This document shows positions 1 through 12,181 of a DNA stretch of 64,000 nt, piece by piece. A program made the translations under genes and the position numbers. Source of the stretch: Wuchereria bancrofti (lineage: Eukaryota > Nematoda > Chromadorea > Rhabditida > Onchocercidae). Where the stretch lies: positions 9,641,795-9,705,794 of the forward strand of contig SSBO01000009.1 in NCBI GenBank assembly GCA_005281725.1. Direction: 5' to 3'. Numbering within the stretch: position 1 is the stretch's first letter; the number at the start of each line of letters is the position of its first letter. The notes under the pieces were generated by a model. That model worked only from the letters and a program-made list of their open reading frames with translations. It was not told the DNA's origin and ran no database searches.

Positions 1-204
1 TAAGAATTCCCTATTCCTGAATACTTCCACTTTATCCGTTTTTTAAACGTTTTATTTCGTGATGAAAAAGCAAATTTCTTTTTTTTCTTAAACTTAAAAA
101 AAGAGATAAATGACGATAAGTTAGAAGCAGACCCGAAATTTTTGAAAATTTATTTAGTATTAAATGTAAAATTTCTTCTTGAAGTTTAACTTTTAATTTT
201 ATAG

Positions 205-1070
205 GCGAGATGGTATTTTAGAAGCTCATAAATTAAGATATTCAAAGACGCAAATGATACTAACAAGAGTGGTAGAGAATAAAGCTCAGGTAATTATCAT
301 TTTCGTTTCATGAAAATGCTGTCATAAAATTAATTTAATTTTTTATTTCCGTTTTAACTTGCGTCAAATGAAATTCATTCATTTTTTATTAATATGCAAT
401 CATTTATATGATATATTCGTAGGAATTGTAGATATGTGAGAAAGTAAAGATGCCAGAAAATTTACCCAAAGAAGATTGGGTTTGGATAAGTGATGTTGTT
501 GGAAAAGTTTGGGTTGATTTGGAGCATTTTAAAAAGTCAGTGATGAATCGATGGAATGAATTAGCTGGAAATATCACATATATTTGGCTTTCATATGATC
601 AGTTTGGCTCTACAGTGTGTTGGAAATTTCATTCTATCGTTGAATCAAACCAATATGTTAGTTTTCATTTTGCATGTTTTGTATAAGTTAGTTTATATTA
701 TGTACTTTATGCAAGATAGTTTATGTAGCTACACGTATTTCACGTTTATACGTTCATTTGTTTGATTTAAATTTGTATAAATTCTTTTTTTTTTATAAAT
801 TCTTATCTTTCGTTCATATGAACACCAAAAGTCTCATCTTTCAATACTAAACTTCGTTTCAAACATTGGGAAATATCAGTAAGATTTTGAATTAACTCAG
901 TTGAAAAAAAAAAAGATGAAACGGTTGAATATAAAATCATATTGATGTATAAATAATTTATTTAAAATCTCATTTACACTTTATTTACTAAAATTTCAAA
1001 TGCTTTTCAGATAGAAAGAAAAGAAGATGTTGTAAATATTGAACGTTTTGCTGATTTGGCTATATTATAA
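205..1070 (+). CDS. 3' part of an unrecognised multi-exon gene
   Basis: Three linked exons can be read. Exon 205-289 begins one base into a codon and gives RDGILEAHKLRYSKTQMI and onward to ENKAQ before a GTAATT donor. Exon 432 onward opens in phase 0 after TTGTAG and reads ICEKVKMPENLPKEDWVW, then a Trp-rich stretch ending near YDQFGST. The last exon, 1011-1070, follows TTTTCAG, reads IERKEDVVNIERF and ends at TAA 1068-1070. The middle exon's donor is uncertain: GTGTGT at 615 or GTATAAGT at 681 both keep phase 0, and I prefer 615 because it drops a poor-looking tail. The 5' part lies outside or was not resolved in bases 1-204. No family is recognised: the fragment is soluble, with no signal peptide or membrane span. 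Coding status is supported by phase agreement at both joins, not by homology. Confidence 0.5.
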
Positions 1071-2834
1071 CGAGGAAGTTCTTCTCTGGTAAATTGTTCA
1101 CTGTACAAATTTTTGAAAAAAATCTTTAAATCGTTTAAATAATTTTCAAAGATTTTACAATCATTTTAAATCTTACACAATAATTTTACAATCATTTTAA
1201 ATCCCTCTTCTTTCCTGTTTTTTTTTTCCTTTTCCTCAATTTTATTTAACAGTTGTTATTTTCTAAATTTTAACTTCACATCTTTTTACATTATTATTAT
1301 TCAGTTCTTTTTCAGTTTCTGAAATATCATCTCATATTGGTATTAAATAACTTGATCTTTCGTTGTAAGCAATGATCAGATGATGGTGTTTTATCGAATT
1401 CTGATGGAGCTAATCAATTTTGTATTTTATGGGATAACTGAGCTGTTTCGTGTACTAAAGTTCATTTTAAAAATTCCCTCAAGTAATAACAGGTTATGAG
1501 TTGGAAAGTAATAGATTCCTATGAATCGGAAAGTAATAAGTTATGAATCGGAAGCCTAATGATGAGTATAATGGATTTGAGTATTTTTTTATAAAAATAT
1601 TTAACAGAGATAAATAACAGTTTTATTCATTCGATGAGATATGATAAACGAATGTATCATTGATCCATTTAATAGAAATTCTTTTATTTTCAAAATATTA
1701 ATTTCTAGTTAATATGGTCTGATCATCAGGAAGAAATCAAATAGTTTGTTTTTTCTTTTTAAATGTTGCCTTAATTGAATAATTCTCTTTTCTTTTGTTT
1801 TATGGTTTTTATAAAATTTTCATTTCATTTTTTATTTATTTTTTTTTTTTGTCCATAATTTCTATTACAAAAAAGAAATCAATGATATTATAATTCAAAT
1901 ATTTCATTTCGATTTCGATTCACAAATATTTTGTATTCCTGATCGATTAGTTGTATGCATTAAATATTAATAAAATAAATTAAAAACATCACAAAACAAG
2001 TATTCAATGATAAATTATCAACTAAGAAGAATGATTTGGAGTGATTGTTTGTTTATCTTTGTTTATAGGATTATATGGTGTTAGAAAAACCATGACAATT
2101 TATTATTGATAGTGGCTTAATTTTTATAATTTTCATAGATTAGACAGAGGATTAGTTTTTCAAAATATCTCATAATAATAATAATAAATATGTGATAGTA
2201 ACAGTTAAGCAATCACTATGGAATATAATGGATTGAATAATTCGATATACATTTTGTCTTTTGTCGAACTTTTTTTTCCAGAAATATCAATGACAAAAGA
2301 GTAAAAAGAAAATGCCTCACATATAGCATTTGCTTTGTGACGTTAAATTAAAAAATCTGTTATAAAATTTGAAGCGGTTGGGTAGGCAGATGTAATAGAA
2401 TATAGTGCTGCAAAACACAGTTTCTTGTTCCAAACGCGTTTTGAACTACGGTATATTGGGAATTTTGGGTATTAATCGTGTTGTCCGGGCTGGTCGTGGG
2501 GTTTGTTTGGTCTGCGTCGGTTGCAGAAGCTCGTGTGGTGCGTGCGGTAGGTACACGTACGTCACATATGTGGCTCACGTACGTGAATGTGTATAAGATA
2601 TATGTGTATTTTGCTGTTTGTTTTACTGAAATTTTTCAGTGGTTGGTAGTTTTTGAGAAGTGTCGGTTTCGATTATTCAAAAGTTCAAATCTTTTCGTAC
2701 GTCTTTCAGAAATGTGACTTCTTGAACACATACAACAGCAATTTCGTCTCTATACATGGAAACCCTGTGATACGGTTAATATCTAATCAACGCAATTTGC
2801 AGGGTATTATTCAGTAGGCGTCAAATCTTATACA
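1071..2834. other. intergenic region upstream of the L10a gene
   Basis: About 1.8 kb between the unknown gene and the L10a start. Most is AT-rich with poly-A and poly-T tracts and no convincing exon. From about 2440 to 2600 the base composition changes: it becomes G/T-rich and carries palindromes (annotated separately). This is the likely promoter region of the ribosomal protein gene. The short open frames across 2360-2717 overlap on both strands and look like a consequence of this composition rather than genes. Confidence 0.6.
2555..2586. promoter_or_regulatory. cluster of three perfect palindromes upstream of the L10a gene
   Basis: Three self-complementary words lie almost end to end: ACGTACGT at 2555-2562, CACATATGTG at 2563-2572 and TCACGTACGTGA at 2575-2586. 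They include E-box-like CANNTG and CACGT cores. They lie about 250 bases upstream of the L10a start codon, inside the only G/T-rich patch of this intergenic space. A role as binding sites for dimeric transcription factors is inference from symmetry and position. Confidence 0.4.
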
Positions 2835-4459
2835 ATGAGTAAGATTCCACGTGATACGCTATTCGAGTGTGTCAATGAGGTGTTGAAAGCATCGAAGGAA
2901 AAGAAGCGGAAATTTCGTGAGACAGTCGAATTGCAAGTAGCACTGAAGAATTATGATCCACAGAAAGATAAACGTTTCAGTGGATCCGTAAGGTATTACC
3001 AACAACTATAATCAGCACCAATTAATCCTTTCTACAAAATGCCTACTCTTTCCATTCATGTGGAATTGTTGATTGGGATGAGCAGGAAGTCGTTTAACAT
3101 AAACGGCGAAGACTTTAACCCAGAGTCTTGAAATAATGGGAAGGATTTCGTGCACTATTCTTTTTTGTTGTCTGAAATCCGAACTAATTATGTTAACGAG
3201 TGACGAATAACAGTAAGCATTACGTTTCATTTTCTGATACAATATAATGGTGAAGGGATCATGAATAAGCATGAAGGAGTGGTCAGAATTGAGTTAAAAT
3301 GAAAGAGATTGAATAGGATTTGATGAAGCAAACAGAAAATAGGATAGAGTAGTTTTGGGCAAATTTCATGGGATGTTAGGAGTGAAACTTTTCCATTTGA
3401 ACTCGATAGCTCACTCAACTTAATAGTCATTCAGGTCATCCACATTTTTTTCCATCACATCATTTGCCTGGTTTTACATGTCCATTTCCTAATGGACGGA
3501 TCTTTTCGTAGTGCTATTAACTGAATGAGTTGTAGATTACGTATAGCTGTAAAATGATTTGAAGTAAATGAGTGTATTTCTTCTGTATTTCGTTTTGTTT
3601 CGGGATTTCAATTAGCAAATTTCTATAGTAATTTCTCAGTTTAACTTCATATTGAAATATTTACAGTTCTTAGGTTACCTATCGATAATTTCGATTGCAG
3701 ATAACATATTATATTTAGGCTGAAAAATATACCAAGACCAAATATGAAAGTGTGTGTATTGGGCGATCAACAACATTGCGATGAAGCTAACGCAAACAGT
3801 ATACCATGCATGAATGCGGATGAATTGAAAAAGTTGAACAAAAATAAGAAGCTTATTAAGAAGCTTGCAAAGGTTTCCTTTATTTGTTTTTCATCGCTCT
3901 AATTCGTTAATTTGACCTTTATGAGATATGTGCTGTTGGTCGGTGTTCATTTTGGAAGAAGGTATCAGCAATGTAATAGTGAAAAAAACATTCCTACATT
4001 TTTCAGGGATATGATGCATTCTTGGCTTCGGAAGCTTTGATTAAGCAAATTCCACGTATACTTGGACCAGGTCTAAATAAGGCGGGTAAATTTCCAAGTG
4101 TTGTTGCTCATTCTGAACCACTGATAGCTAAAATTGAAGAAATCCGTTCAACGATCAAATTTCAAATGAAAAAGGTGAGTGCTTTCGTTAATCGAAATGA
4201 CCACTTAATGTATCAAAACTTCCATATCTGAGAATTTCAAATATTGGTCATTGTTGCTCTTAACATCGAAGTAGCATTTTAATTGCAGGTGTTATGTCTA
4301 TCGGTAGCAATTGGACATGTTGGAATGACACCGGAAGAGCTCGTTTCTAATATCGCACTTTCTATCAATTTTCTTGTGTCGTTGTTGAAGAAGAATTGGC
4401 AGAATGTGAGATCACTACATATAAAGAGCACAATGGGGCCACCGCAGCGACTATATTGA
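2835..4459 (+). CDS. rpl-1: large-subunit ribosomal protein uL1 (L10a)
   Basis: Component of the 60S ribosomal subunit. uL1 forms the mobile L1 stalk that contacts deacylated tRNA leaving the E site. There are four exons: 2835-2992, 3719-3872, 4007-4174 and 4289-4459. They total 651 bases, giving 216 residues, close to the usual 217 in animals. All junctions are GT-AG and in phase. The start reads [18 protein letters not shown]. The family signature [13 protein letters not shown] falls at about residues 122-134. The protein ends [10 protein letters not shown], where many animals have GKPQRLY. The 726-base first intron is long for such a gene. A TTTGCAG and a TTCAG lie just before the ATG and could be spliced-leader acceptors, which is inference. 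The symbol follows the C. elegans name for L10a. Family assignment is essentially certain. Confidence 0.97.
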
Positions 4460-7220
4460 TTTCTATTGTGTTGTCAACTGTTATTAGTGTTGTTGCATTA
4501 TCTGAAGTGATAAATAATTTGTTTCAATGAGTGAAATATTTGAACTATACTGTTGGTTAGTGGAAATTGGTGGTCTTTTCAAAGATAATTTGAAATATAT
4601 TTGGTTAAGTTTTACCATAAAATGTTTAGTTCCAGAAGTTGTGTTTTCTGTTGGACGACAAACAATATTGAAATTCTGCCAATAGTAATTTATTTGGTTG
4701 CAGGTGGTGATATCTTCGGGATAAATTTCAGAATTTTTTGGGTGGCCACTTAATAGAAAAAGTATATTTCTTTTTTTACTAAGGTTTGAGGTTGGGTGTG
4801 ACGTTTGACATGAAATATAAAGAAAGCCTTAGAGTCTTTGACATGGTAACATTTCACTTTAGTTACTATCAAGGTGTGTATTGTATATGGTAGGGGTAAT
4901 GAAAGGATTATTAGCATTTCCGGTAAGTCTTTTTTGGACTCACGGGACCGGTGTGTATATTTTAAAAAGCAAATGTTCTGGATTCACTGAGCGTATCCGT
5001 TTCAAAAATATTTTCAAGATCTATTCAACCGGGTGTAAATATATGTTTTAACAAAAACAAATCCCAGGTTCTAGGGTTATGTTATACGTTTTCTTTTTCT
5101 ATTATTGAGTATGTTCTTGTTGATTATCTCGAGAAACGTATTTAATTTTTTTTTTTTAATGAATATGTTAAGTCTTTTAAACAAATCTAAATTCTTACGC
5201 TCAATTCTTCATTTTTTATATTCTAATATTTCCTCAGACCATTATGTAGTTTGATGTAATTTAAAATAACCATTGAAGTCGACGAGAAAATGCATTTTTT
5301 TAAAGGGATTTTGTAGCAAGTGCCATTCTGTCAAGCTGTCAAATTTGAAGGTAAGAAAAAAAGAACTTTATATAAGGAAAGAAGGCGAAGAGATACCATT
5401 ACGAAACTTGTGGCATACGCAAGGGAAGCACATGCCTCAAATTAATCTATAAAATTAATTTAATTCAAAGGAAAAGCGAAACAATTAGTCGTGAATTTCA
5501 TAATTAATTATAATTCATTGTAGAAATATTTTAATAAAGAATAAATGATGGGCAAATTGTAATCATTCATGGTGCTGAAGGAATAAAGAAAAACATTATA
5601 AAATGTTTAATTCCACTAATTCATATAAACATTCTGTTATTTTTATTATTCAAGGAAAAAAGAGACCTTATAATTTTAGTTTTAACTTTTCCTCCAAAAT
5701 ATAAATCATTCAAATTGAAAATTTTCGCTCATTTATGATGCCATAATAATCTTGTCATTTATTTAATAAAGCCATTTCGAAAAAATAAATATGAACCATT
5801 CTGCTTGTGCAATAAAAAGAAATGAAACGTTTCATGTTGGAAAAAAAGTGCATTTCAAATTAAAGAAAAAAAAAGCAAAAAGTAGTCTCAAAAATGAATA
5901 AATTAATTGATGGAATATTTAAAAGTACATTCATAAAAATTTAACGAAATGAATAATTATTTGAAAATTAGTAATAAAAAATTATTACAATTGGGATGCA
6001 TTAAATAAAAGTGATGAAAAAGATAAATGAAAAAAAAAAAAAAATTTTAAAATTTATGACAGGGGAGATACGGGGCGGAGATTGAATAGTGAAAGAAGTA
6101 AGTAAGTAAAATAGAATGATTGAAATAATTCATTCTTACTATCAACATTTTACTCTCGTGCTACTTGTTCCAAAAAGCCACCTTAGCTGACGATGATAAT
6201 TATTACTTCAATTTCGTTGTCAAGCTCTTTCGATGTAAATAAATACTTGTACCGGAAGTACTATGTTGTTTACCTTACTTATTTTCTAGTTTAAATTTAA
6301 GCTAACTTCTATGTTATTTATCTTATAAGATTATCCTTTAAATCATGTTCTAAGCTATTTATCTCATAGGTTAGTTTTAATTAAGTTTAAAATTAAGTTC
6401 TAAGTTATCTATTTTACAATTTTCTTTTTTTTTTTTTATGTTCATAATAACAAAAATAAATTTGATGAGAAAAATAAAGTGGAAAATGAAGATTTCGTTT
6501 TACCGTAGACACTTTGCTTGTTACTAACTAATAATTAATCTGTTTTTGTGCATGAATATCAAAAATTTTAGTATTAATTATTACACGAAAAAGAAAAATT
6601 CTATTTTAACTAAAAGAATTTTCATTTTTTTTTTCTTCCATTCTTTTTTCCATTCTTATTTGATGTCATAAAATCAAACATTTAGAACTTTAGATGTTTT
6701 GAAGAAAACTATTTTATTAACATTTGTTCATTTTTTTAATTTTATTTTAATCTACAAAAAAGTGTATGTCATCTTTCTTTCTTGATCTTTAATTATGGCA
6801 AGCAAAAAGAAAAAGTTCATATGCGGATGTAAATTAGCTCTTTTATTGTCAAATCGAAATTTAATAAAATTTTATCCAAAGCTATTTGAAAAAAAAAAAT
6901 TTTTTTTTTTTAATTTTCTGTGAAGAAATGCGACCATTTATTTGAATTTCAAGTAATTAAAAGCGAAAAAAAAAGTAAGAATTAATCACTCATTCACTTT
7001 TACAACAATTATTCAATTGTGTAATAGCAAAAATTAATTTTTTCATAACTTTCTTATTTTCTTCACAACTTTCTTAATAATATTTACCACCGGTTGCAAT
7101 AATTTGTATGGGAAGGAAAAAAAAAGAAAGAGTGAGAAGAGAAGTAAATATTGAATTGAATATAATTTGAAATGCAACGATTTCTTTTTTCTTTCAATGG
7201 CTAACAAATAAAGCATTTAA

Positions 7221-7235
7221 GCCGCCGCCGCCGCC
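7221..7235. repeat. (GCC)5 trinucleotide run
   Basis: Five exact GCC units in otherwise extremely AT-rich intergenic DNA. It is not inside a detectable reading frame of any gene. Confidence 0.9.
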
Positions 7236-7913
7236 ACTATAGGACAAATAAATAAAGAGAAAAAAATTGTTGGAAAAACTTTTATATTTTTTCTAAAAAA
7301 ATGAAAAAAGAAAGAAAATGGAAAAGGAAGAAGCGGAAAGTGAAAGAAAAAAGGAAAATATATTTTAATTTTTACTTTTTGTTTTTCTTTCTTTTGTTTT
7401 ATTTTCTACTTTAAATACGAAAATATTATAATATACAAATTTATAGGACGGTTTTCAATAATATTTGTATTAAATGCATTTTACAACCAATCATTTATAA
7501 TATTTAATTCTCTTTCATTCTTCTCATCTACCTTCTTTTACTCTATTTTCCTTTAAAACATTTCCCATCCTATTTCATTTTCATTTTTTTTTCCTCCTTT
7601 TTATTTTGTGGAAATCTGGAATGAAGAAGATGAATAAAAGAAAATTTTGATTAAATTTTTGTGTAAATTTAGTATTTAACTGACAAATTCAATTTCAATT
7701 GAATCAAAAAAAGAAAAGGAAAAATTAAAAAATTGAAAAAGGTTAGATAAAAGCTTTTATAAGTCTTTCCTTCAATGGTTGTCATAGAAAATAATCTGTT
7801 GAAATTAGAACGATTATTTCAAAATTAATATATGATTTAGTGCATTAAATTTTTTTTTTTTTTTGAGGAATGTATTTTTAATATAGAAAAAGAAAAGACG
7901 AAATAACATTACT

Positions 7914-7956
7914 GTCATACTGTAGCGGTACAGTAACTGCTGAACAAATTACGGTA
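7914..7956. repeat. copy of a dispersed TACAGTA/TACGGTA element
   Basis: TACTGTA at 7918-7924, TACAGTA at 7929-7935 and TACGGTA at 7950-7956 occur together. The pair is spaced by 14 bases but in the opposite order to most other copies in the window. Confidence 0.35.
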
Positions 7957-10251
7957 TAAAAAGAAAATAATGTACAAAAATACAGCAATAGTTTTGGAAC
8001 AATTATATCCAAAAAATGTATGTATCCAAAAAAAACCTGAAATAATATAGTACTATTATTAGCGTCATTTTATGATGTCATCATTACTTCGTTGAAAAGA
8101 TATGATTAATTGTTGTTAGCATTTTTTTGATGACATAATATTTGATAAAATAAGGTGTGCATATGTAATTCTGAAATTTCAAATTTGATTTTAAAAAATT
8201 TGCAAATTCACTTTTTCTGTTGTTCTTTTATCTAGTATATGCTTATTTCGTGAAAAAGAAAACAAAAAAAACCATGACTATTTCTTTTTCTAATTACCCT
8301 TAATTGTTTCTTTTTCAAAATATATTTAGGTTATATGTATCAAAGTTATTTTTTTTTCTTATCTATAATATTAAACTTTAACATTAAATTTGGAAATGCA
8401 ATGCAATAATACATGCATGTATATATAACATATCATAGATTCATAAAGTTATCAAAATGGTAACAAATTATATCCTTGCTAATTATTTAAATTTATGCTA
8501 TTCACCAAAATTTGACTGAAGAAATTTTTGACTATAAACGTTTCTTTTAGAAACTTTTTTCTTTATTCATTTTACCTATTTTTGTCGTAAACAAATTTAA
8601 ATAATTTTAAATCGAGCAAACTATTATCATTCGATATTATGGAATTGTAACAAAATTTTTAGTAATACTTGTACTATACGACTGTTGACAGAAACATATA
8701 TTCCAGTATTCCGGTTACAACTTGAACTAAATACACAATTTCCGGTAAGTGACATTAAGATAGAAGCTATTTGAATTAATTTAATTTGTGCATCATTTTT
8801 TCTTTTCTTTTTCTTTTTGTATGCAGTGTTTCTTTTTCATAAAAAATTTATTAATAAATTGAAAGCGTTTTATGTTTCATTCATTTCTGTCTTTTCAAAT
8901 TTCAAAATTTGAATCAAAAAAATTAGCAAAATCACCGTTATTTTTTTCATCCAGTATATGCTTATGTTATAAAATAATTTGACTGCTTTGCTTTCAAAAA
9001 ATATTCTTTTTTTTAAGTCGTTAATTTTCAAATTTTATTCATTTCAATTTTAGCAATACATTTCACTTTTTTTTTCTCAACACATTTTAATTTTTGATGA
9101 AGTAAATCATAGCTATAAGTAAGATGTATAATTTATAATTTCAATTTATACAAATTTTTGCCTCATTTTCTAAATGAATTTCATTCATTTATGTACATTT
9201 CAATAAATGGATCAATAAATGATAACCGCTTTTTCTTTTTTGTTTTGGCAAAAAAAGAAATAATTTCTGAATTAAAAATTTTTATTATAAAGTATAAACT
9301 ATTATTATTATTTTTTTTTCAGAAGAGAAGTATATGTATTCTGCTAATTAGCAAAAAAATTAAATTATAAAGTGCAGATACACTCATATGCTTTATCATT
9401 CATTTTTTATTCTTTGATCTTTTTTTTGCATTTGAATGTTGTATTCATTTTTTTTAATTAGCAAATTTTCTTTTTTTTCTGCTCCAAAATACTCCAATTT
9501 CATTGAAAAAAAAATCATAAAATCATAATTTTCATATGCTTTTAAAAATTTATGGGATTGCCATTTAGAAGAAATTTATACATATAATTTTCTGAATTTT
9601 AGGAAGTTAATTTTTTTTTGATTAAATCATTGCAATAAATAAATGGCGTTGTAATGAAATAGAAATTCTCGCATCTTTCCTTTTTCTTAAAAAAAATTTA
9701 GCTTATTTATTTGATATATTGCACAAATATTAAGGTATATATAATTTATCTAAAATAATTTATTTTAAATTTTTATCTAAGGTAGTTTATTATATGATAA
9801 ATTAAATCCTAGTTTTAATCATTACAATAAAAAAACCGCTGCATAATTGGTTTATTTATTTGATGACGTATTAAATGTGAACATAATTAAAAATGTTTAT
9901 CATATAATAAAAGATAAATGATTTTTAATATTTTTAGTTAAAATAAATTATTTGTTTTTAATTTTTTTTTATAATTTTTTTTTTATTCTAATAGTTTATA
10001 ATTTTTAACAGATTAATATCTAAAAAAAACTTTTCATTGAGTTATTTCATTTTTTCTTTTCTTATTTACATCAATCTATTTAATATGTCTCGAGTTTCTA
10101 TTGTTTACACAATCTATTACAGATAATGTCTCACAAAAAAGAAAAAAAAAAATGAAAATAAAAAAAATCATAAATGGAAAATTAAACATAAAAAAAAGCG
10201 AAAGGAAAGATGATGAAGCACAATTTTTTAATTAAATTTTATTCTTTCTTG

Positions 10252-10405
10252 TTTACTAATTTAAAAAGGAACGCGAAAAAAAAGGAATGATTCGTTTTCT
10301 TTTTAATTAAATACCATTATTAAAATTTATCATTCATTATTTTATAATTCAAAAAAAGAAAAAAAAACAGAAAAATGTTATTTCTCTTACTTTATTACTT
10401 TTAAA
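10252..10405 (+). repeat. direct duplicate, left of assembly gap 1
   Basis: This 154-base segment, from TTTACTAATTTAAAAAGG to TTATTACTTTTAAA, recurs base for base by eye at 10409-10562. Only NNN at 10406-10408 separates the copies. Duplicates abutting an N run are typical of contig ends that overlap but were not merged. Confidence 0.9.
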
Positions 10406-10408
10406 NNN

Positions 10409-10562
10409 TTTACTAATTTAAAAAGGAACGCGAAAAAAAAGGAATGATTCGTTTTCTTTTTAATTAAATACCATTATTAAAATTTATCATTCATTATTTT
10501 ATAATTCAAAAAAAGAAAAAAAAACAGAAAAATGTTATTTCTCTTACTTTATTACTTTTAAA
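10409..10562 (+). repeat. direct duplicate, right of assembly gap 1
   Basis: Second copy of the 154-base segment that ends at 10405, directly after the three N bases. Probably an assembly artefact, so about 157 bases of the window's length may be spurious here. Confidence 0.9.
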
Positions 10563-10724
10563 TAATTACAAAGAGTCACAAAGAAAAGTATTAAAAAAAA
10601 TTTATTCATTTCTCTCAATAATAAAATGGAATATCTCGTTTTTTTTTTTATATCATTAAATGATCAAAGTAATATGAAATAGGTTAACGAATTAAATTAT
10701 AAACTATTAGATCAAAAAAAAAAG

Positions 10725-10783
10725 TCTCTCTCTCTCCTTCTCTTTCCCTTCTCTCTCAGTTTCTATCTCCTCTCTCTCGTTCA
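10725..10783. repeat. CT-rich pyrimidine tract
   Basis: About 60 bases made mainly of TCTC and CCTTCTC words, ending CTCTCTCGTTCAG. The final TTCAG resembles a splice acceptor, but no open frame follows, so it is kept as a simple repeat. Confidence 0.7.
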
Positions 10784-12144
10784 GTAATGTTGCTTAACTA
10801 TTTATGTGGTTGTTAGGGCTTTAGAAAAAAAAAAAAGAAATTGTTTTATAAAAAAAATTACGCAGCGCAGACAATATGAAAAAAAGAAAATCGTAATTTC
10901 ATTAATTAGTTTTGAACTGTAATTGAATTATTTTTTTTTTTTAATAAATGTTTAAACTAGAATTTTTTATTATTTTTTCCTATTTTTATGTTTAATATAT
11001 TTTTCTAATACTAATTTTAACACTTTTGTGACGTAATTATTTCACGTATTCTTTTTTAAATTCGATAATCGCTTAAAAAGAGCCTTAAAAAAGTATGTTA
11101 ACTCTAATAATAATACATTGATAAATGAACAAATCCAATTTGTTAAATTGAGCCGAAAACGAAATACTTATTATCGTAACTTAATATCAGTTCAGAATGA
11201 TAATATAATATGTGAAATTTATTGGTGATGAAATTTGATTTCATCAAATTATATCTAAACTTTTAGATACATAATATTAGTTACCTAATAAATTAATAAA
11301 TAATACGAAAAATTTGCTGTTATTAAAAAAAAAGTGATAATAGAAGCAATAAGGTCAAAGATTAAATGTGAAAAAAATGAAAGGAAAAGCGATTATTTAA
11401 CTTATAAATAAATTTATTTCGAGGTATGAATTCAGCAACTTCTAAAGTTATCTCTTTGGTAATATTTAAATATTTAAGTAAAGGGAAAAAAATAAAATCT
11501 AGCAAGTGAAATTATCATTTTGCTCACTTTTTTTGTTGCATTTGAACTTAACACTAACATTGTGATAAGACTTTTAAATGTTTTTAAATGATGGAAAGGT
11601 TTGAACTGGTATAATTTATGAGTGTTTTTATATCATTAAAGAGTTAAAAAATCCATTTTGATATCCTTAGAAATTTCCATTGCTTTTGAATTTTTTATAG
11701 ACATAATGCTTATTTAAAAAAAAATGAAATAAAAAATAAGAAATGGTATAGTTTCAGAGTATTATAAATTCTTGAAAAGTTTAAATTTACATAATTTTCC
11801 AATTTGTTTAGACATTCCTGAAAAGCAAACTTCTAAAATTAAAAATAAAAATAAGATTAAAAATAACGTCAATTATTTATGAATATTATTAATGATTAGT
11901 CATGTGGAATGAATTAGTTTTTTCATTCATTTTTTTTTTGTCAAAAATTATAAGAGAAAATGATGAAATTTGATGAAAATAAAATGATAATAGTTATAGG
12001 ATATAACATGAAATTTTTTACATTTAAAAAAAGAATAATTTATGAAATTTAATAATATTAAAATGCATTTTCAAAGTTTTTAAAACAATGAATGCCTTGT
12101 TTTCGTGCTTACTATTAGTGATATATTGTTGACATATGTTTGCA

Positions 12145-12181
12145 TTGTTTGTTTGCTTGTTTTGTTTTGTTTTGTTTTTTG
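12145..12181. repeat. TTTTG/TTTG microsatellite
   Basis: Tandem TTTG and TTTTG units in intergenic DNA. Confidence 0.7.

Noticed and set aside
3012..3430. Two minus-strand open frames inside the first L10a intron
   Set aside because: They lie antisense in an intron, overlap each other in different frames and show no recognisable protein features. A guest snoRNA was considered, but no convincing C/D or H/ACA box pair was seen.
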